Assembly: GCA_966212505.1 (NCBI GenBank)
Contig: CBIHRS010000024.1
Coordinates: 5,011 to 69,010 of the forward strand
DNA length: 64,000 nt
Reading direction: 5' to 3'
Source of the DNA: CAMLIZ01 sp966212505
Lineage (GTDB): Bacteria > Pseudomonadota > Gammaproteobacteria > Burkholderiales > Burkholderiaceae_C
Part shown: positions 45,025 through 52,983 of the stretch, piece by piece
Layout: every line of letters starts with the position of its first letter
Position numbering within the stretch: the first letter of the stretch is position 1
Translations under genes and position numbers: made by a program
Notes under the pieces: generated by a model
Told to the model about the DNA's origin: nothing
Databases searched by the model: none
The model's input: the letters and a program-made list of their open reading frames with translations, nothing else

Positions 45025-45738
45025 ATGTCTTCCTATCAATGGAACTGGCAGATCTTCATGCAGGACACCGGGGCCGGTGAGACCTACCTGCACTGGATGA
45101 TCTCCGCATGGGGCTGGACGCTCTCGGTCGCAGGCCTCGGCTGGCTGGTGGCGCTGGTGTTCGGCTCGCTGATCGGCGTGCTGCGCACGGTGCCCAACAA
45201 GGGCCTGCAGATGTTCGGCAATGCCTGGGTGGAGCTGTTCCGCAACATCCCGGTGCTGGTGCAGGTGTTCCTTTGGTACCACGTGCTGCCTGCGCTGGTG
45301 CCGCCGATGAAGGGCCTGTCGGGCTTCGTGCTGGTGGTGTTCGCGCTCGGATTCTTCACCTCGGCCCGCGTCGCCGAGCAGGTGCGCGCCGGCATCCTGA
45401 GCCTGCCGCGCGGCCAGCGCATGGCCGGCCTGGCCATGGGCCTGACGCTGCCGCAGACCTACCGCCACGTCATCCTTCCGATGGCCTACCGCATCGTGCT
45501 GCCGCCATTGACCAGCGAGGCGATGAACATCGTCAAGAACTCGTCGGTCGCCTTCGCGGTGTCGATTCCTGAAATGATCCAGTTCGCAATGCAGGCGCAG
45601 GAGGAAACCTCGCGCGGCATCGAGATCTACCTGGGCGTGACCTCGCTCTACATCGTCTCGGCCCTGCTCGTGAACCGCGTGATGGCGCTGATCGAGCGGC
45701 AACTGCGTGTGCCGGGCTACGTCGGGGGTGGCAAATGA
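45025..45738 (+). CDS. gltJ: Glutamate/aspartate ABC importer permease GltJ
   Basis: The 237-residue permease belongs to the HisMQ-type polar amino acid group, with about five membrane helices and the EAA-like loop near SARVAEQVRAGILSLPRGQRMAGLAMG. GGAGGGG at 45015-45021 directly precedes ATG 45025. Its stop overlaps gltK (ATGA). It pairs with GltK to form the channel. Confidence 0.92.
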   Translation: MSSYQWNWQIFMQDTGAGETYLHWMISAWGWTLSVAGLGWLVALVFGSLIGVLRTVPNKGLQMFGNAWVELFRNIPVLVQVFLWYHVLPALVPPMKGLSGFVLVVFALGFFTSARVAEQVRAGILSLPRGQRMAGLAMGLTLPQTYRHVILPMAYRIVLPPLTSEAMNIVKNSSVAFAVSIPEMIQFAMQAQEETSRGIEIYLGVTSLYIVSALLVNRVMALIERQLRVPGYVGGGK

Positions 45739-46403
45739 ACAACCTCGACTTCTCGGTCTACAGCTTCGACCTGTTCCGCAGCTTCATCGCCTCGGGCCTG
45801 ATCTTCAGCCTGGAGCTCACGGTCATCGCGATGATCGGCGGCATCATCATCGGCACGCTGCTGGCGTTGATGCGGCTGTCGGGCATCAAGCTGCTGCAGA
45901 TCCCGGCGCAGATCTACGTCGACGGGCTGCGCTCGATCCCGCTGGTGATGGTGATCCTGTGGGTCTACCTGCTGATCCCGCTGTTCCTCGGCCATGCGAT
46001 CGGCAAGGAAGTCTCGGCGATCGTCACGTTCACGATCTTCGAGGCGGCCTACTACTCCGAGATCATGCGCGCCGGCATCCAGTCGATCCCGCGCGGCCAG
46101 GTGTTCGCCGGCCAGGCCATCGGCCTCACGTACGGGCAGAACATGCGCCACGTGATCCTGCCGCAGGCCTTCCGCAACATGCTGCCGGTGCTGCTCACGC
46201 AGACCATCGTGCTGTTCCAGGACACCTCGCTGGTCTATGCGATCGGCGCCTACGACCTGCTGCATGGCTTCGAGGTGCTGGGCAAGAACTATGGCCGCAC
46301 GGTCGAGACCTACTTGGCCGCAGCAGTCGTCTATTTCGTGATCTGCTTCTCGCTGTCCACGGTGGTCAAGCGTCTGCAAGCCAAGATCGCCATCATCCGT
46401 TGA
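45735..46403 (+). CDS. gltK: Glutamate/aspartate ABC importer permease GltK
   Basis: The 222-residue permease has the same HisMQ fold with the cytoplasmic loop EIMRAGIQSIPRGQVFAGQAIGL that contacts the ATPase. Start and gltJ stop overlap in ATGA. With GltJ it forms the heterodimeric pore; gltL follows after 13 bp. Confidence 0.92.
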   Translation: MNNLDFSVYSFDLFRSFIASGLIFSLELTVIAMIGGIIIGTLLALMRLSGIKLLQIPAQIYVDGLRSIPLVMVILWVYLLIPLFLGHAIGKEVSAIVTFTIFEAAYYSEIMRAGIQSIPRGQVFAGQAIGLTYGQNMRHVILPQAFRNMLPVLLTQTIVLFQDTSLVYAIGAYDLLHGFEVLGKNYGRTVETYLAAAVVYFVICFSLSTVVKRLQAKIAIIR

Positions 46404-46416
46404 AGGGGTACCGCTC

Positions 46417-47160
<744 letters not shown>

Positions 47161-47238
47161 TCCTGCCGGCCTCTCCGCGGGCTGCGGTCACCTGATCCGC
47201 ACGCTCGCGGCCCCCTTCAGATCCGATCTCCACACGGG

Positions 47239-47263
47239 CAGCTGCCGATGCTGATGGCAGCTG
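47239..47263. other. Inverted repeat in the gltL-uspA gap
   Basis: CAGCTGCC (47239-47246) pairs with GGCAGCTG (47256-47263) around a 9-base loop. There is no T-tract, so it could be a weak transcript end for gltJKL or an operator for the universal stress gene. Nothing else is evident in 47161-47379. Confidence 0.4.
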
Positions 47264-47379
47264 TGGGGGCGTGCTCGCGCCTCCGCCGGGGCCATGGCGC
47301 CCTGGCACGGATTCAGCTTCATCGCGCACGGTCGATTTTTCCGGCCGCCACGCCTATAAACAGCTGAGGAGCACGCCCC

Positions 47380-47847
47380 ATGAACGCCACCGCCGCCGGC
47401 CAGCCGATCGCCTTCGAGCGCATCCTGGTGCCCATCGATTTCTCGGATGATTCATTGAGCGCGCTGCAGGTCGCGCGCGACCGCTTCGCGCATCCCCAGG
47501 CCACGCTGGTGCTGGTGCATGCGGCCGACGCGGCAGACAGTGTCAGCGAGCATGTGGCCCTGCGCGGCCAGGTGTTGAGCGCGCAGCTCGGCGATGTGCA
47601 ACGCCAGTTGCAGACATTGGCCGGCAGCTACCGCGACAACTGGGCCGAGGTGCAGACGGTGGTCGAGCTCGGCAAGCCGGCCGACGTGATCCTGTCGGCT
47701 GCGCAGACCTGGCATGCCGACCTGGTGGTGATGGGCTCGCACGGCAAGAGCAGCTTGGCCCGCACGCTGTTCGGCGGCACCACCTACCACGTGGCGCGCA
47801 AGCTCGCGTGCTCGGTGCTCGTGCTCCGGGCAGGCAAGCAGGCCTGA
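47380..47847 (+). CDS. Universal stress protein, UspA family
   Basis: The 155-residue protein has the Usp fold with RILVPIDFSDDS at the N-terminus and the ATP-binding signature G-x2-G-x9-G-(S/T) in MGSHGKSSLARTLFGGTT. Members of this ATP-binding group act in stress survival; the target is unknown. It is convergent with gabT, 14 bases from its stop. Confidence 0.9.
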   Translation: MNATAAGQPIAFERILVPIDFSDDSLSALQVARDRFAHPQATLVLVHAADAADSVSEHVALRGQVLSAQLGDVQRQLQTLAGSYRDNWAEVQTVVELGKPADVILSAAQTWHADLVVMGSHGKSSLARTLFGGTTYHVARKLACSVLVLRAGKQA

Positions 47848-47868
47848 TCGCGGCGCCGCGCTCAGGCC
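47841..47868. terminator. 28-bp palindrome holding both stop codons of uspA and gabT
   Basis: GGCCTGA (47841-47847) and TCAGGCC (47862-47868) pair outside a CGCGGC/GCCGCG core, with only one unpaired base on each side. TGA of uspA and the reverse stop of gabT occupy symmetrical positions. It is a likely bidirectional transcript end, although there is no T-tract. Confidence 0.6.
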
Positions 47869-49157
47869 GGGACGGCGACCTTCTGCGTCGCCGGCTCCAG
47901 CGCCTTGCTCAGGATGGCCAGCGCCTCGTCGAACAGCTTGTCCTCGATGGTCAGCGGATACAGGAAGCGGATCACGTTGCCGTGCACGCCGCAGGTGGCC
48001 AACAGCAGGCCGTCGGCCTGCGCGCGCTGCTGCACCTCGCGCGCGAACGCCGGGTCGGGCGCATAGGTGGTGGGATGCAGGAACTCCACCGCGATCATCG
48101 AGCCCATGCCGCGGATCTCGGCGATCTTGCGCTGCGTGGGCCGCACACGCTTGAGCCGCGCCTGCAGCCGCGCGCCGAGGCGGTCGGCGCGCTCGCACAG
48201 CTTCTCGTCGCGGATCACGTCGAGCACCGCATGTGCCGCGGCCGCGGCCATCGGGTTGCCGGCGTAGGTGCCGCCCAGGCTGCCGGGCACCGGCGCCTCC
48301 ATGATCTCGGCCCGGCCGGTCACCGCCGAGATCGGCAGGCCGCCGCCCAGGCTCTTGGCCAGCGTGGTCAGGTCGGCCGCGACCTCGTGGTGCTCCATCG
48401 CGAACAGCCGGCCGGTGCGGCCGAAGCCGGTCTGGATCTCGTCGGCGATCAGCACGATGCCGTGCTGGTCGCACAGCCGGCGCAGCGCCAGCATCGCATC
48501 GGCCGGCATCGCGTGGCAACCGCCTTCGCCCTGCACCGGCTCGATCAGGATCGCGGCCACCTGCTCGGGCTCGATGTCGTTGCGGAACAGCGCGTCGATC
48601 GCGCCCAGCATGTCCTGCACCGACACGTTGTTCAACTCGCTCGGCGCGGGCACGTGGTACACCGGGCCGGGGAAGGGGCCGAAGCCCTTCTTGTACGGAT
48701 TGACCTTGCCGGTGAGCGCCATCGCCATGAAGGTGCGGCCGTGGTAGCCGCCGTTCAGCGCGATCAGGCCGGGCCGGCGGGTGTGGGCGCGGGCGATCTT
48801 CACCGCGTTCTCCACTGCTTCGGCGCCGGTGGTGAAGAAGGCGGTGCGCTTCGCGAAATCGCCCGGCATCAGCTCGTTGAGCCGCTCGGCCAGCGCCACC
48901 ACGCATTCGGGCGCCGCGGTGTGCGCGCCGGCATGCATCAGCTCGTCGAGCTGGGCCTGCACCGCGGCCATCACGCGCGGATGGCGGTGGCCCACGTTCA
49001 GCGCGCCCGCACCGCCGGTGAAGTCGATGAAGCGACGGCCCTCGGCATCCCACAGCTCGGCGTTGATGCCGCGCGCGGCATGGACGGGCGCGACGGCGGC
49101 CAAACCCCGAGGCATGGCAGCCTCGCGGCGACGTTGCAGGGCATGGTTGGTCGGCAT
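47862..49157 (-). CDS. gabT: 4-aminobutyrate (GABA) aminotransferase
   Basis: The 431-residue class III aminotransferase has the substrate/cofactor segments TTGAEAVENAVKIAR and IADEIQTGFGRTG, and the PLP lysine in LAKSLGGGLPISA. It moves the amino group of GABA to 2-oxoglutarate, giving succinate semialdehyde. GGAGGTG, 7 bases before ATG 49157, fixes the start. A sigma-54 promoter and an upstream palindrome precede it, and the DctB/DctD-like pair is divergent, so nitrogen or carbon signals likely control it. A related ornithine or beta-alanine aminotransferase specificity is possible. Confidence 0.88.
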   Translation of the reverse strand: MPTNHALQRRREAAMPRGLAAVAPVHAARGINAELWDAEGRRFIDFTGGAGALNVGHRHPRVMAAVQAQLDELMHAGAHTAAPECVVALAERLNELMPGDFAKRTAFFTTGAEAVENAVKIARAHTRRPGLIALNGGYHGRTFMAMALTGKVNPYKKGFGPFPGPVYHVPAPSELNNVSVQDMLGAIDALFRNDIEPEQVAAILIEPVQGEGGCHAMPADAMLALRRLCDQHGIVLIADEIQTGFGRTGRLFAMEHHEVAADLTTLAKSLGGGLPISAVTGRAEIMEAPVPGSLGGTYAGNPMAAAAAHAVLDVIRDEKLCERADRLGARLQARLKRVRPTQRKIAEIRGMGSMIAVEFLHPTTYAPDPAFAREVQQRAQADGLLLATCGVHGNVIRFLYPLTIEDKLFDEALAILSKALEPATQKVAVPA

Positions 49158-49194
49158 GGTCGGGCACCTCCTCCAGCGATGTGCCGGCTGCTTC

Positions 49195-49210
49195 TGCACA
49201 CTGCATGCCA
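49195..49210 (-). promoter_or_regulatory. Sigma-54 promoter of gabT
   Basis: Read on the minus strand, TGGCATG-CAGT-GTGCA matches the sigma-54 consensus TGGCACG-N4-TTGCW at all but two positions and keeps GG-N10-GC. The -12 GC is about 38 bases from the ATG at 49157. The neighbouring regulator carries GAFTGA, the motif used to contact sigma-54. Confidence 0.68.
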
Positions 49211-49286
49211 GGGTCTGTACGGCCTGTCACACGTCGACAGCCGTGGGCTGGAGCGGGCCGAAATCCGCACTCGGCGCCGCTTTGGA

Positions 49287-49302
49287 GTGTGGGTTTCCAC
49301 AC
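49287..49302. promoter_or_regulatory. 16-bp palindrome, candidate upstream activating site for the DctD-like regulator
   Basis: GTGTGG-GTTT-CCACAC is a perfect 6-bp dyad with a 4-base centre, the same geometry as the DctD upstream site (GTGCGG-N4-CCGCAC). It is centred about 85 bp upstream of the gabT -24 element, a normal enhancer distance, and only 11 bp before the sensor kinase start, so it could also affect that gene. Confidence 0.6.
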
Positions 49303-49312
49303 GGTGGTGAGC

Positions 49313-51139
49313 ATGGGACACTTCCGGCCGATGGTGGCGCAAGGCTTGCGATTCCGGGACCGTTGGCGACGCGGCTGGCGCACGCTCGCCTGGCTGCTGA
49401 TCGCGCTGGTCAGCGCGGCGGCGGCGGGCATCAGCCACTGGCTGACGCGGGAGGCCGGCTACCGCGAGCTCAGCCGCGCCGGCGAGCGCAAGGTGGAGCT
49501 CTACTACTCCGGCCTCGAGAGCGAGCTGCGCAAGTTCGAATACCTGCCCCGGCTGCTGACGCTGGACCCCGACGTGATCGCGCTGTTCCGCGATCCGAAG
49601 CCGGCGCTGGTGGAGCAGGTCGACCGCAAGCTGCAGGCGATCAACGAGCAGGCGCAGGCCACCGCGATCCACCTGCTCACCACGCAGGGCCTGGTGCTGG
49701 CCTCCAGCAACTGGAACGACTCGGTGAGCCCGATCGGCGAGAACCTGGGCTTCCGCCCCTCGTTCCAAGATGCGCTGCACCGCGGCAAGGGCCGCTTCTA
49801 TGCCAGCGACAGCCCGCGCAGCGAGGCGGGCTACCAGTTCGCCCACGAGATCACCGAAGGCGAGCGCACGCTCGGCGTGGCGATGCTGGTGGCCGACCTC
49901 GATGCGGTCGAGAAGAACTGGTGGCCCGGCAACGAGCGCGTGGCGGTGTTCGACCACAACGGCGTGGTGATCCTGTCGTCGACCCGCGAATGGAAATACA
50001 AGGCGCTGCAGCCGCTGCCGGCCGAGCTGCGCAAGCAGCTCGAGAGCAGCCGGCAATACGGCCGCCACGACGTGAAGCCGCTCGCGCTGCGCACCGTGCT
50101 GCGGCTGGACGACGGCGGCCAGCTGGTGCGCCTGCCCACGCCCACCGAGCACGGCATGCGCTCGCTGCTGTTCGTCGCGCGCTCGCTGACGATGCCGCGT
50201 ACCGGCTGGACGGTGATGGTGCTGTCGGACACGCGCTCGGTGCAGGAGAGCGCGGCCTACACCGCGCTCGCCTTCGGCCTGGGCACCGCGCTGATCGGCG
50301 TGCTGCTGTTGTTGCGCGAGGTGCGCCGCCAGGCCGCAGCGCAGCAGCGGGTGGCGCGCGCGGCGCTCGAGCGGGCCTACGGCGAGCTCGAGCAGCGGGT
50401 GCAGGAGCGCACTGCCGAGCTGGTGCAGGCGCAGGACCAGCTGGTGCAGGCCGGCAAGCTCGCCACGCTGGGCCAGATGGCGGCCGGCATCACGCACGAG
50501 CTGAACCAGCCGCTGCATGCGCTGCGCACCCACAGCAGCAACGCGCTGCAGTTCCTCGAGCGCGGCAGGCCCGAGGGCGCCGTGCGCAACATGAACGCGG
50601 TGATCGAGCTGAGCGACCGCATGGCGCGCATCACCGCGCAGCTGCGCAACTTCGCGCGCAAGGAGGCAGCGCACACCGCGGCCGTGCCGCTGCGCCGCGT
50701 CGTCGAGAATGCCGCCGCGCTGCTGGGCGAGCGCCTGCAGCAGCGCGGCGTGGCGCTGGTGATCGAGGTGGACGACGCATTGCTGGTGCGCTGCGACGGC
50801 CACCGGCTCGAGCAGGTGTTCGTCAACCTGCTGTCAAATGCGGTCGACGCGGTGCGCGAGGCGCCGGCGCCCCGCGTGTGCGTGCAGGCCGAGGTGGAGG
50901 ATGATGCGGTGGCGGTGCGCGTGCGCGACAACGGCAGCGGCTTCCGCGACGAGGTGCTGCAGCGCCTGTTCGAGCCCTTCTTCACGACCAAGCCCTCGGG
51001 CGAGGGCCTGGGCCTGGGGCTGGTGATCTCGGCCAGCATCGTGCGGTCGTTCGGCGGCGAGCTGCGCGCGCGCAATGCCCCGGGCGGCGGCGCCCTCTTC
51101 GAATTCAACCTGGCCAGAGCCGATGGAACAGATGTCTGA
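49313..51139 (+). CDS. Membrane sensor histidine kinase, DctB-like
   Basis: The 608-residue kinase has an N-terminal membrane helix (about residues 22-45), a periplasmic dCache/PAS-like sensor, a second membrane helix (about 320-340), a coiled coil, and a kinase core with H-box AAGITHELNQPLHALR, N-box NLLSNAVDAV and G-box GLGLGLVISASI. This is the DctB layout, normally sensing C4-dicarboxylates. No dicarboxylate transporter is near, and gabT is divergent, so the ligand may be different. ATG 49313 is chosen; ATG 49331 is possible. The stop overlaps the regulator start. Confidence 0.88.
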   Translation: MGHFRPMVAQGLRFRDRWRRGWRTLAWLLIALVSAAAAGISHWLTREAGYRELSRAGERKVELYYSGLESELRKFEYLPRLLTLDPDVIALFRDPKPALVEQVDRKLQAINEQAQATAIHLLTTQGLVLASSNWNDSVSPIGENLGFRPSFQDALHRGKGRFYASDSPRSEAGYQFAHEITEGERTLGVAMLVADLDAVEKNWWPGNERVAVFDHNGVVILSSTREWKYKALQPLPAELRKQLESSRQYGRHDVKPLALRTVLRLDDGGQLVRLPTPTEHGMRSLLFVARSLTMPRTGWTVMVLSDTRSVQESAAYTALAFGLGTALIGVLLLLREVRRQAAAQQRVARAALERAYGELEQRVQERTAELVQAQDQLVQAGKLATLGQMAAGITHELNQPLHALRTHSSNALQFLERGRPEGAVRNMNAVIELSDRMARITAQLRNFARKEAAHTAAVPLRRVVENAAALLGERLQQRGVALVIEVDDALLVRCDGHRLEQVFVNLLSNAVDAVREAPAPRVCVQAEVEDDAVAVRVRDNGSGFRDEVLQRLFEPFFTTKPSGEGLGLGLVISASIVRSFGGELRARNAPGGGALFEFNLARADGTDV

Positions 51140-52478
51140 CACCCTCAAAGTGATGTTCATCGACGACGACCTGTCGGTGCGCACCGGCAGTTCCGAGGCG
51201 CTGGAGCTGGCCGGGTTCGACGTGGTCAGCTTCCCGTCGGCCGACCGCGCGCTGCGCCTCATCGAGCCCGGCTTCCGTGGCGTGGTGGTCAGCGACGTCA
51301 AGCTGCCGGGCATGGACGGCCTCGCCTTGCTCGAGCAGGTGAAGGCCCAGGCGCCGCATGTGCCGGTGATCCTGATCACCGGCCATGGCGACGTGTCGAT
51401 GGCGGTGCAGGCCATGCGCGCCGGTGCGTATGACTTCATCGAGAAGCCGTTTCCGGCCGAGCTGCTGACCGACGTGGTGCGCAAGGCGATGGAGAACTAC
51501 GCGCTGCGCCTCGAGGTGGAGAGCCTGCGCCAGGAGCTGTCGACGCTGCGCGGTGTGGAAGCGGCGCTGCTCGGCTGCTCGCCGGCGATGGAATCGGTGC
51601 GGCGCCAGATCATCAACCTGGCCGACACCTCGGCCGACGTGCTGCTGTTCGGCGAAACCGGCACCGGCAAGGAGCTGGTGGCGCGCAGCCTGCACGACAG
51701 CAGCAGCCGGCGCGACGGCCGCTTCGTGGCGCTGAACTGCGGCGGCCTGCCCGAATCGTTGTTCGAGAGCGAGATCTTCGGCCACGAGGCCGGCGCCTTC
51801 ACCGGCGCCACCAAGCGCCGCATCGGCAAGGTCGAGTACGCCAACGGCGGCACGCTGCTGCTCGACGAGATCGAGACCATGCCGATGCCGTTCCAGACCA
51901 AGTTCCTGCGCGTGCTGCAAGAGCGCAAGATCGAGCGGCTGGGCTCCAACCAGGAGATCCCGGTCGACTTCCGCCTCATCGCCGCCACCAAGGCCGATCT
52001 CAAGGCGATGGGCGAGCAGCAGAAGTTCCGGCCCGACCTGTACTACCGGCTCAACGTGGCGGTGATCGAGCTGCCGCCGCTGCGCGACCGGCGCGAGGAC
52101 ATCCCGCTGCTGTTCGAGCATTTCGCGTCGCAGGCCTCGGTGCGCTATGGCCGCGATGTGCCCACCGTGGGCCGCGAGCAGATGAACCAGCTGATGGCCC
52201 ACGACTGGCCCGGCAACGTGCGTGAGCTGCGCAACATGGCCGAGCGCTTCGTGCTCGGACTGGCCGGGCCGGGCACCGGGCTGGCCGGCACGCAGAAGCC
52301 GGCGCAGGTGTCGCTGGCCGAGCAGGTCGACCACTTCGAGCGCGCGCTGCTGGAGCAGGAGCTCAAGCGCCACAAGGGCCGCGCACAGGCGGTGATGGAA
52401 GCGCTGGGGCTGCCGAAGAAGACCTTCTACGACAAGTGCACCAAGCACGGCATCCGGCCCGAGATGTTCCGGGAGTAG
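51132..52478 (+). CDS. Sigma-54-dependent response regulator, DctD-like
   Basis: The 448-residue protein has a receiver domain with phosphorylated Asp55 (VVSDVKLPGMDG), a sigma-54 AAA+ domain with Walker A GETGTGKE and the sigma-54 contact GAFTGATK, and a C-terminal Fis-type helix-turn-helix (AQAVMEALGLPKKTFYDKC). ATG 51132 overlaps the sensor stop by 8 bases; ATG 51123 is an alternative. It should activate sigma-54 promoters, with the gabT promoter as the nearest candidate. Confidence 0.9.
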   Translation: MSDTLKVMFIDDDLSVRTGSSEALELAGFDVVSFPSADRALRLIEPGFRGVVVSDVKLPGMDGLALLEQVKAQAPHVPVILITGHGDVSMAVQAMRAGAYDFIEKPFPAELLTDVVRKAMENYALRLEVESLRQELSTLRGVEAALLGCSPAMESVRRQIINLADTSADVLLFGETGTGKELVARSLHDSSSRRDGRFVALNCGGLPESLFESEIFGHEAGAFTGATKRRIGKVEYANGGTLLLDEIETMPMPFQTKFLRVLQERKIERLGSNQEIPVDFRLIAATKADLKAMGEQQKFRPDLYYRLNVAVIELPPLRDRREDIPLLFEHFASQASVRYGRDVPTVGREQMNQLMAHDWPGNVRELRNMAERFVLGLAGPGTGLAGTQKPAQVSLAEQVDHFERALLEQELKRHKGRAQAVMEALGLPKKTFYDKCTKHGIRPEMFRE

Positions 52479-52496
52479 ATGTGGAAATTTCACATC
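52478..52496. promoter_or_regulatory. Palindrome directly upstream of the AAA+/M41 operon promoter
   Basis: GATGTGGAAATTTCACATC has 6-base arms GATGTG/CACATC and ends 6 bases before the -35 box at 52503. It starts on the last base of the DctD-like stop codon. It shares TGTGGAAA with the reverse strand of the palindrome before gabT (TGTGGAAACCCACA), so both could be sites of one regulator, though spacing differs. Confidence 0.5.
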
Positions 52497-52502
52497 GACC
52501 GC

Positions 52503-52531
52503 TTGATGGTGAGATAAAAAGTCTTTACAGT
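52503..52531 (+). promoter_or_regulatory. Sigma-70-type promoter for the leader and AAA+/M41 operon
   Basis: TTGATG (52503-52508) and TACAGT (52526-52531) are separated by 17 bases in an A/T-rich pocket. Transcription would begin near 52538 and yield about 200 bases of leader before the first larger gene at 52741. Confidence 0.6.
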
Positions 52532-52591
52532 CCGGCCTCGTCGCCGCTGGAAGGTGCCCACCACAGCGTCCACGTCACGGAGATCCCTCTT

Positions 52592-52624
52592 ATGTCCTCC
52601 TTGTTCATCTCGACGATCGACTGA
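52592..52624 (+). CDS. Candidate 10-residue leader peptide
   Basis: ATG at 52592 opens a ten-codon frame encoding MSSLFISTID. GGAG at 52579-52582 gives a 9-base spacer, a reasonable ribosome site. The stop codon lies in the 5' arm of a hairpin, and terminator/antiterminator stems follow. The codons show no run of one amino acid (Ser3, Ile2, Thr1), so any sensing would be of an unusual kind. Position between promoter and attenuator-like hairpins is the main support. Confidence 0.5.
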   Translation: MSSLFISTID

Positions 52625-52730
52625 ACACGGTTCCCCAGCCCCGGCTGAACCGTGTCTGTTCACAGATACGGCTTTCAGACCGCGCGGCTAGGCAAAGCCC
52701 TGCAGCCACTGAGCCGGGGCTTTTGCTTTT
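52622..52730 (+). promoter_or_regulatory. Attenuator-like leader with alternative hairpins
   Basis: First hairpin: ACACGGTT (52625-52632) pairs with AACCGTGT (52648-52655), extendable by TGAA/TTCA past a bulge. Then GGCTTT (52670-52675) can pair with AAAGCC (52694-52699), or AAAGCCC (52694-52700) can pair with GGGCTTT (52717-52723), the latter followed by TTTTGCTTTT (52721-52730). The two pairings exclude each other, which is the logic of transcription attenuation. The terminator stem can extend to 9 bp with one bulged T. Confidence 0.62.
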
Positions 52731-52740
52731 CGGAAACCGA

Positions 52741-52983
52741 ATGAGTGCACAACTCCGTTCCCGCGCCCTCCAGGAGGGGCGGGTCAAGGCCCTGCGCCGC
52801 ATGAAACAGCCGATGACGCTGGTGCTCGAGCAGAGCACCGGCGCGCGCGACCCCGTGGCGCGCGCGCTCGGCCAGCGTGGCCTGCGCGGTGCAGGCCAGC
52901 ACATCCAGAGCCGCGGCGCCCAGCGCCGTGCCGACCGCGTGGCGCTGCAGGCGCTGCTGCGACGAGAGGACTGGGATGAATGA
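52741..52983 (+). CDS. Small basic protein, 80 residues, partner of the AAA+/M41 protease
   Basis: I do not recognise this protein. It is arginine-rich and basic (RSRALQEGRVKALRRMKQP, then RALGQRGLRGAGQ and RRADRVALQALLRRED), with no membrane segment; it could bind RNA or DNA or be an adaptor or substrate of the protease. Its stop overlaps the protease start by 8 bases (ATGAATGA), implying coupled translation and supporting a real gene. It begins just after the terminator-like hairpin. Confidence 0.65.
   Translation: MSAQLRSRALQEGRVKALRRMKQPMTLVLEQSTGARDPVARALGQRGLRGAGQHIQSRGAQRRADRVALQALLRREDWDE

Noticed and set aside
47452..49431. 659-codon minus-strand frame across gabT and its surroundings
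   Set aside because: It is a shifted frame of gabT; the composition is Arg/Gly/Ala-rich and it runs through the uspA gene and the palindrome.
52592..52624. Classical amino-acid biosynthesis attenuator
   Set aside because: The leader has no run of one amino acid and the downstream genes are not biosynthetic, so only a general attenuator is claimed.
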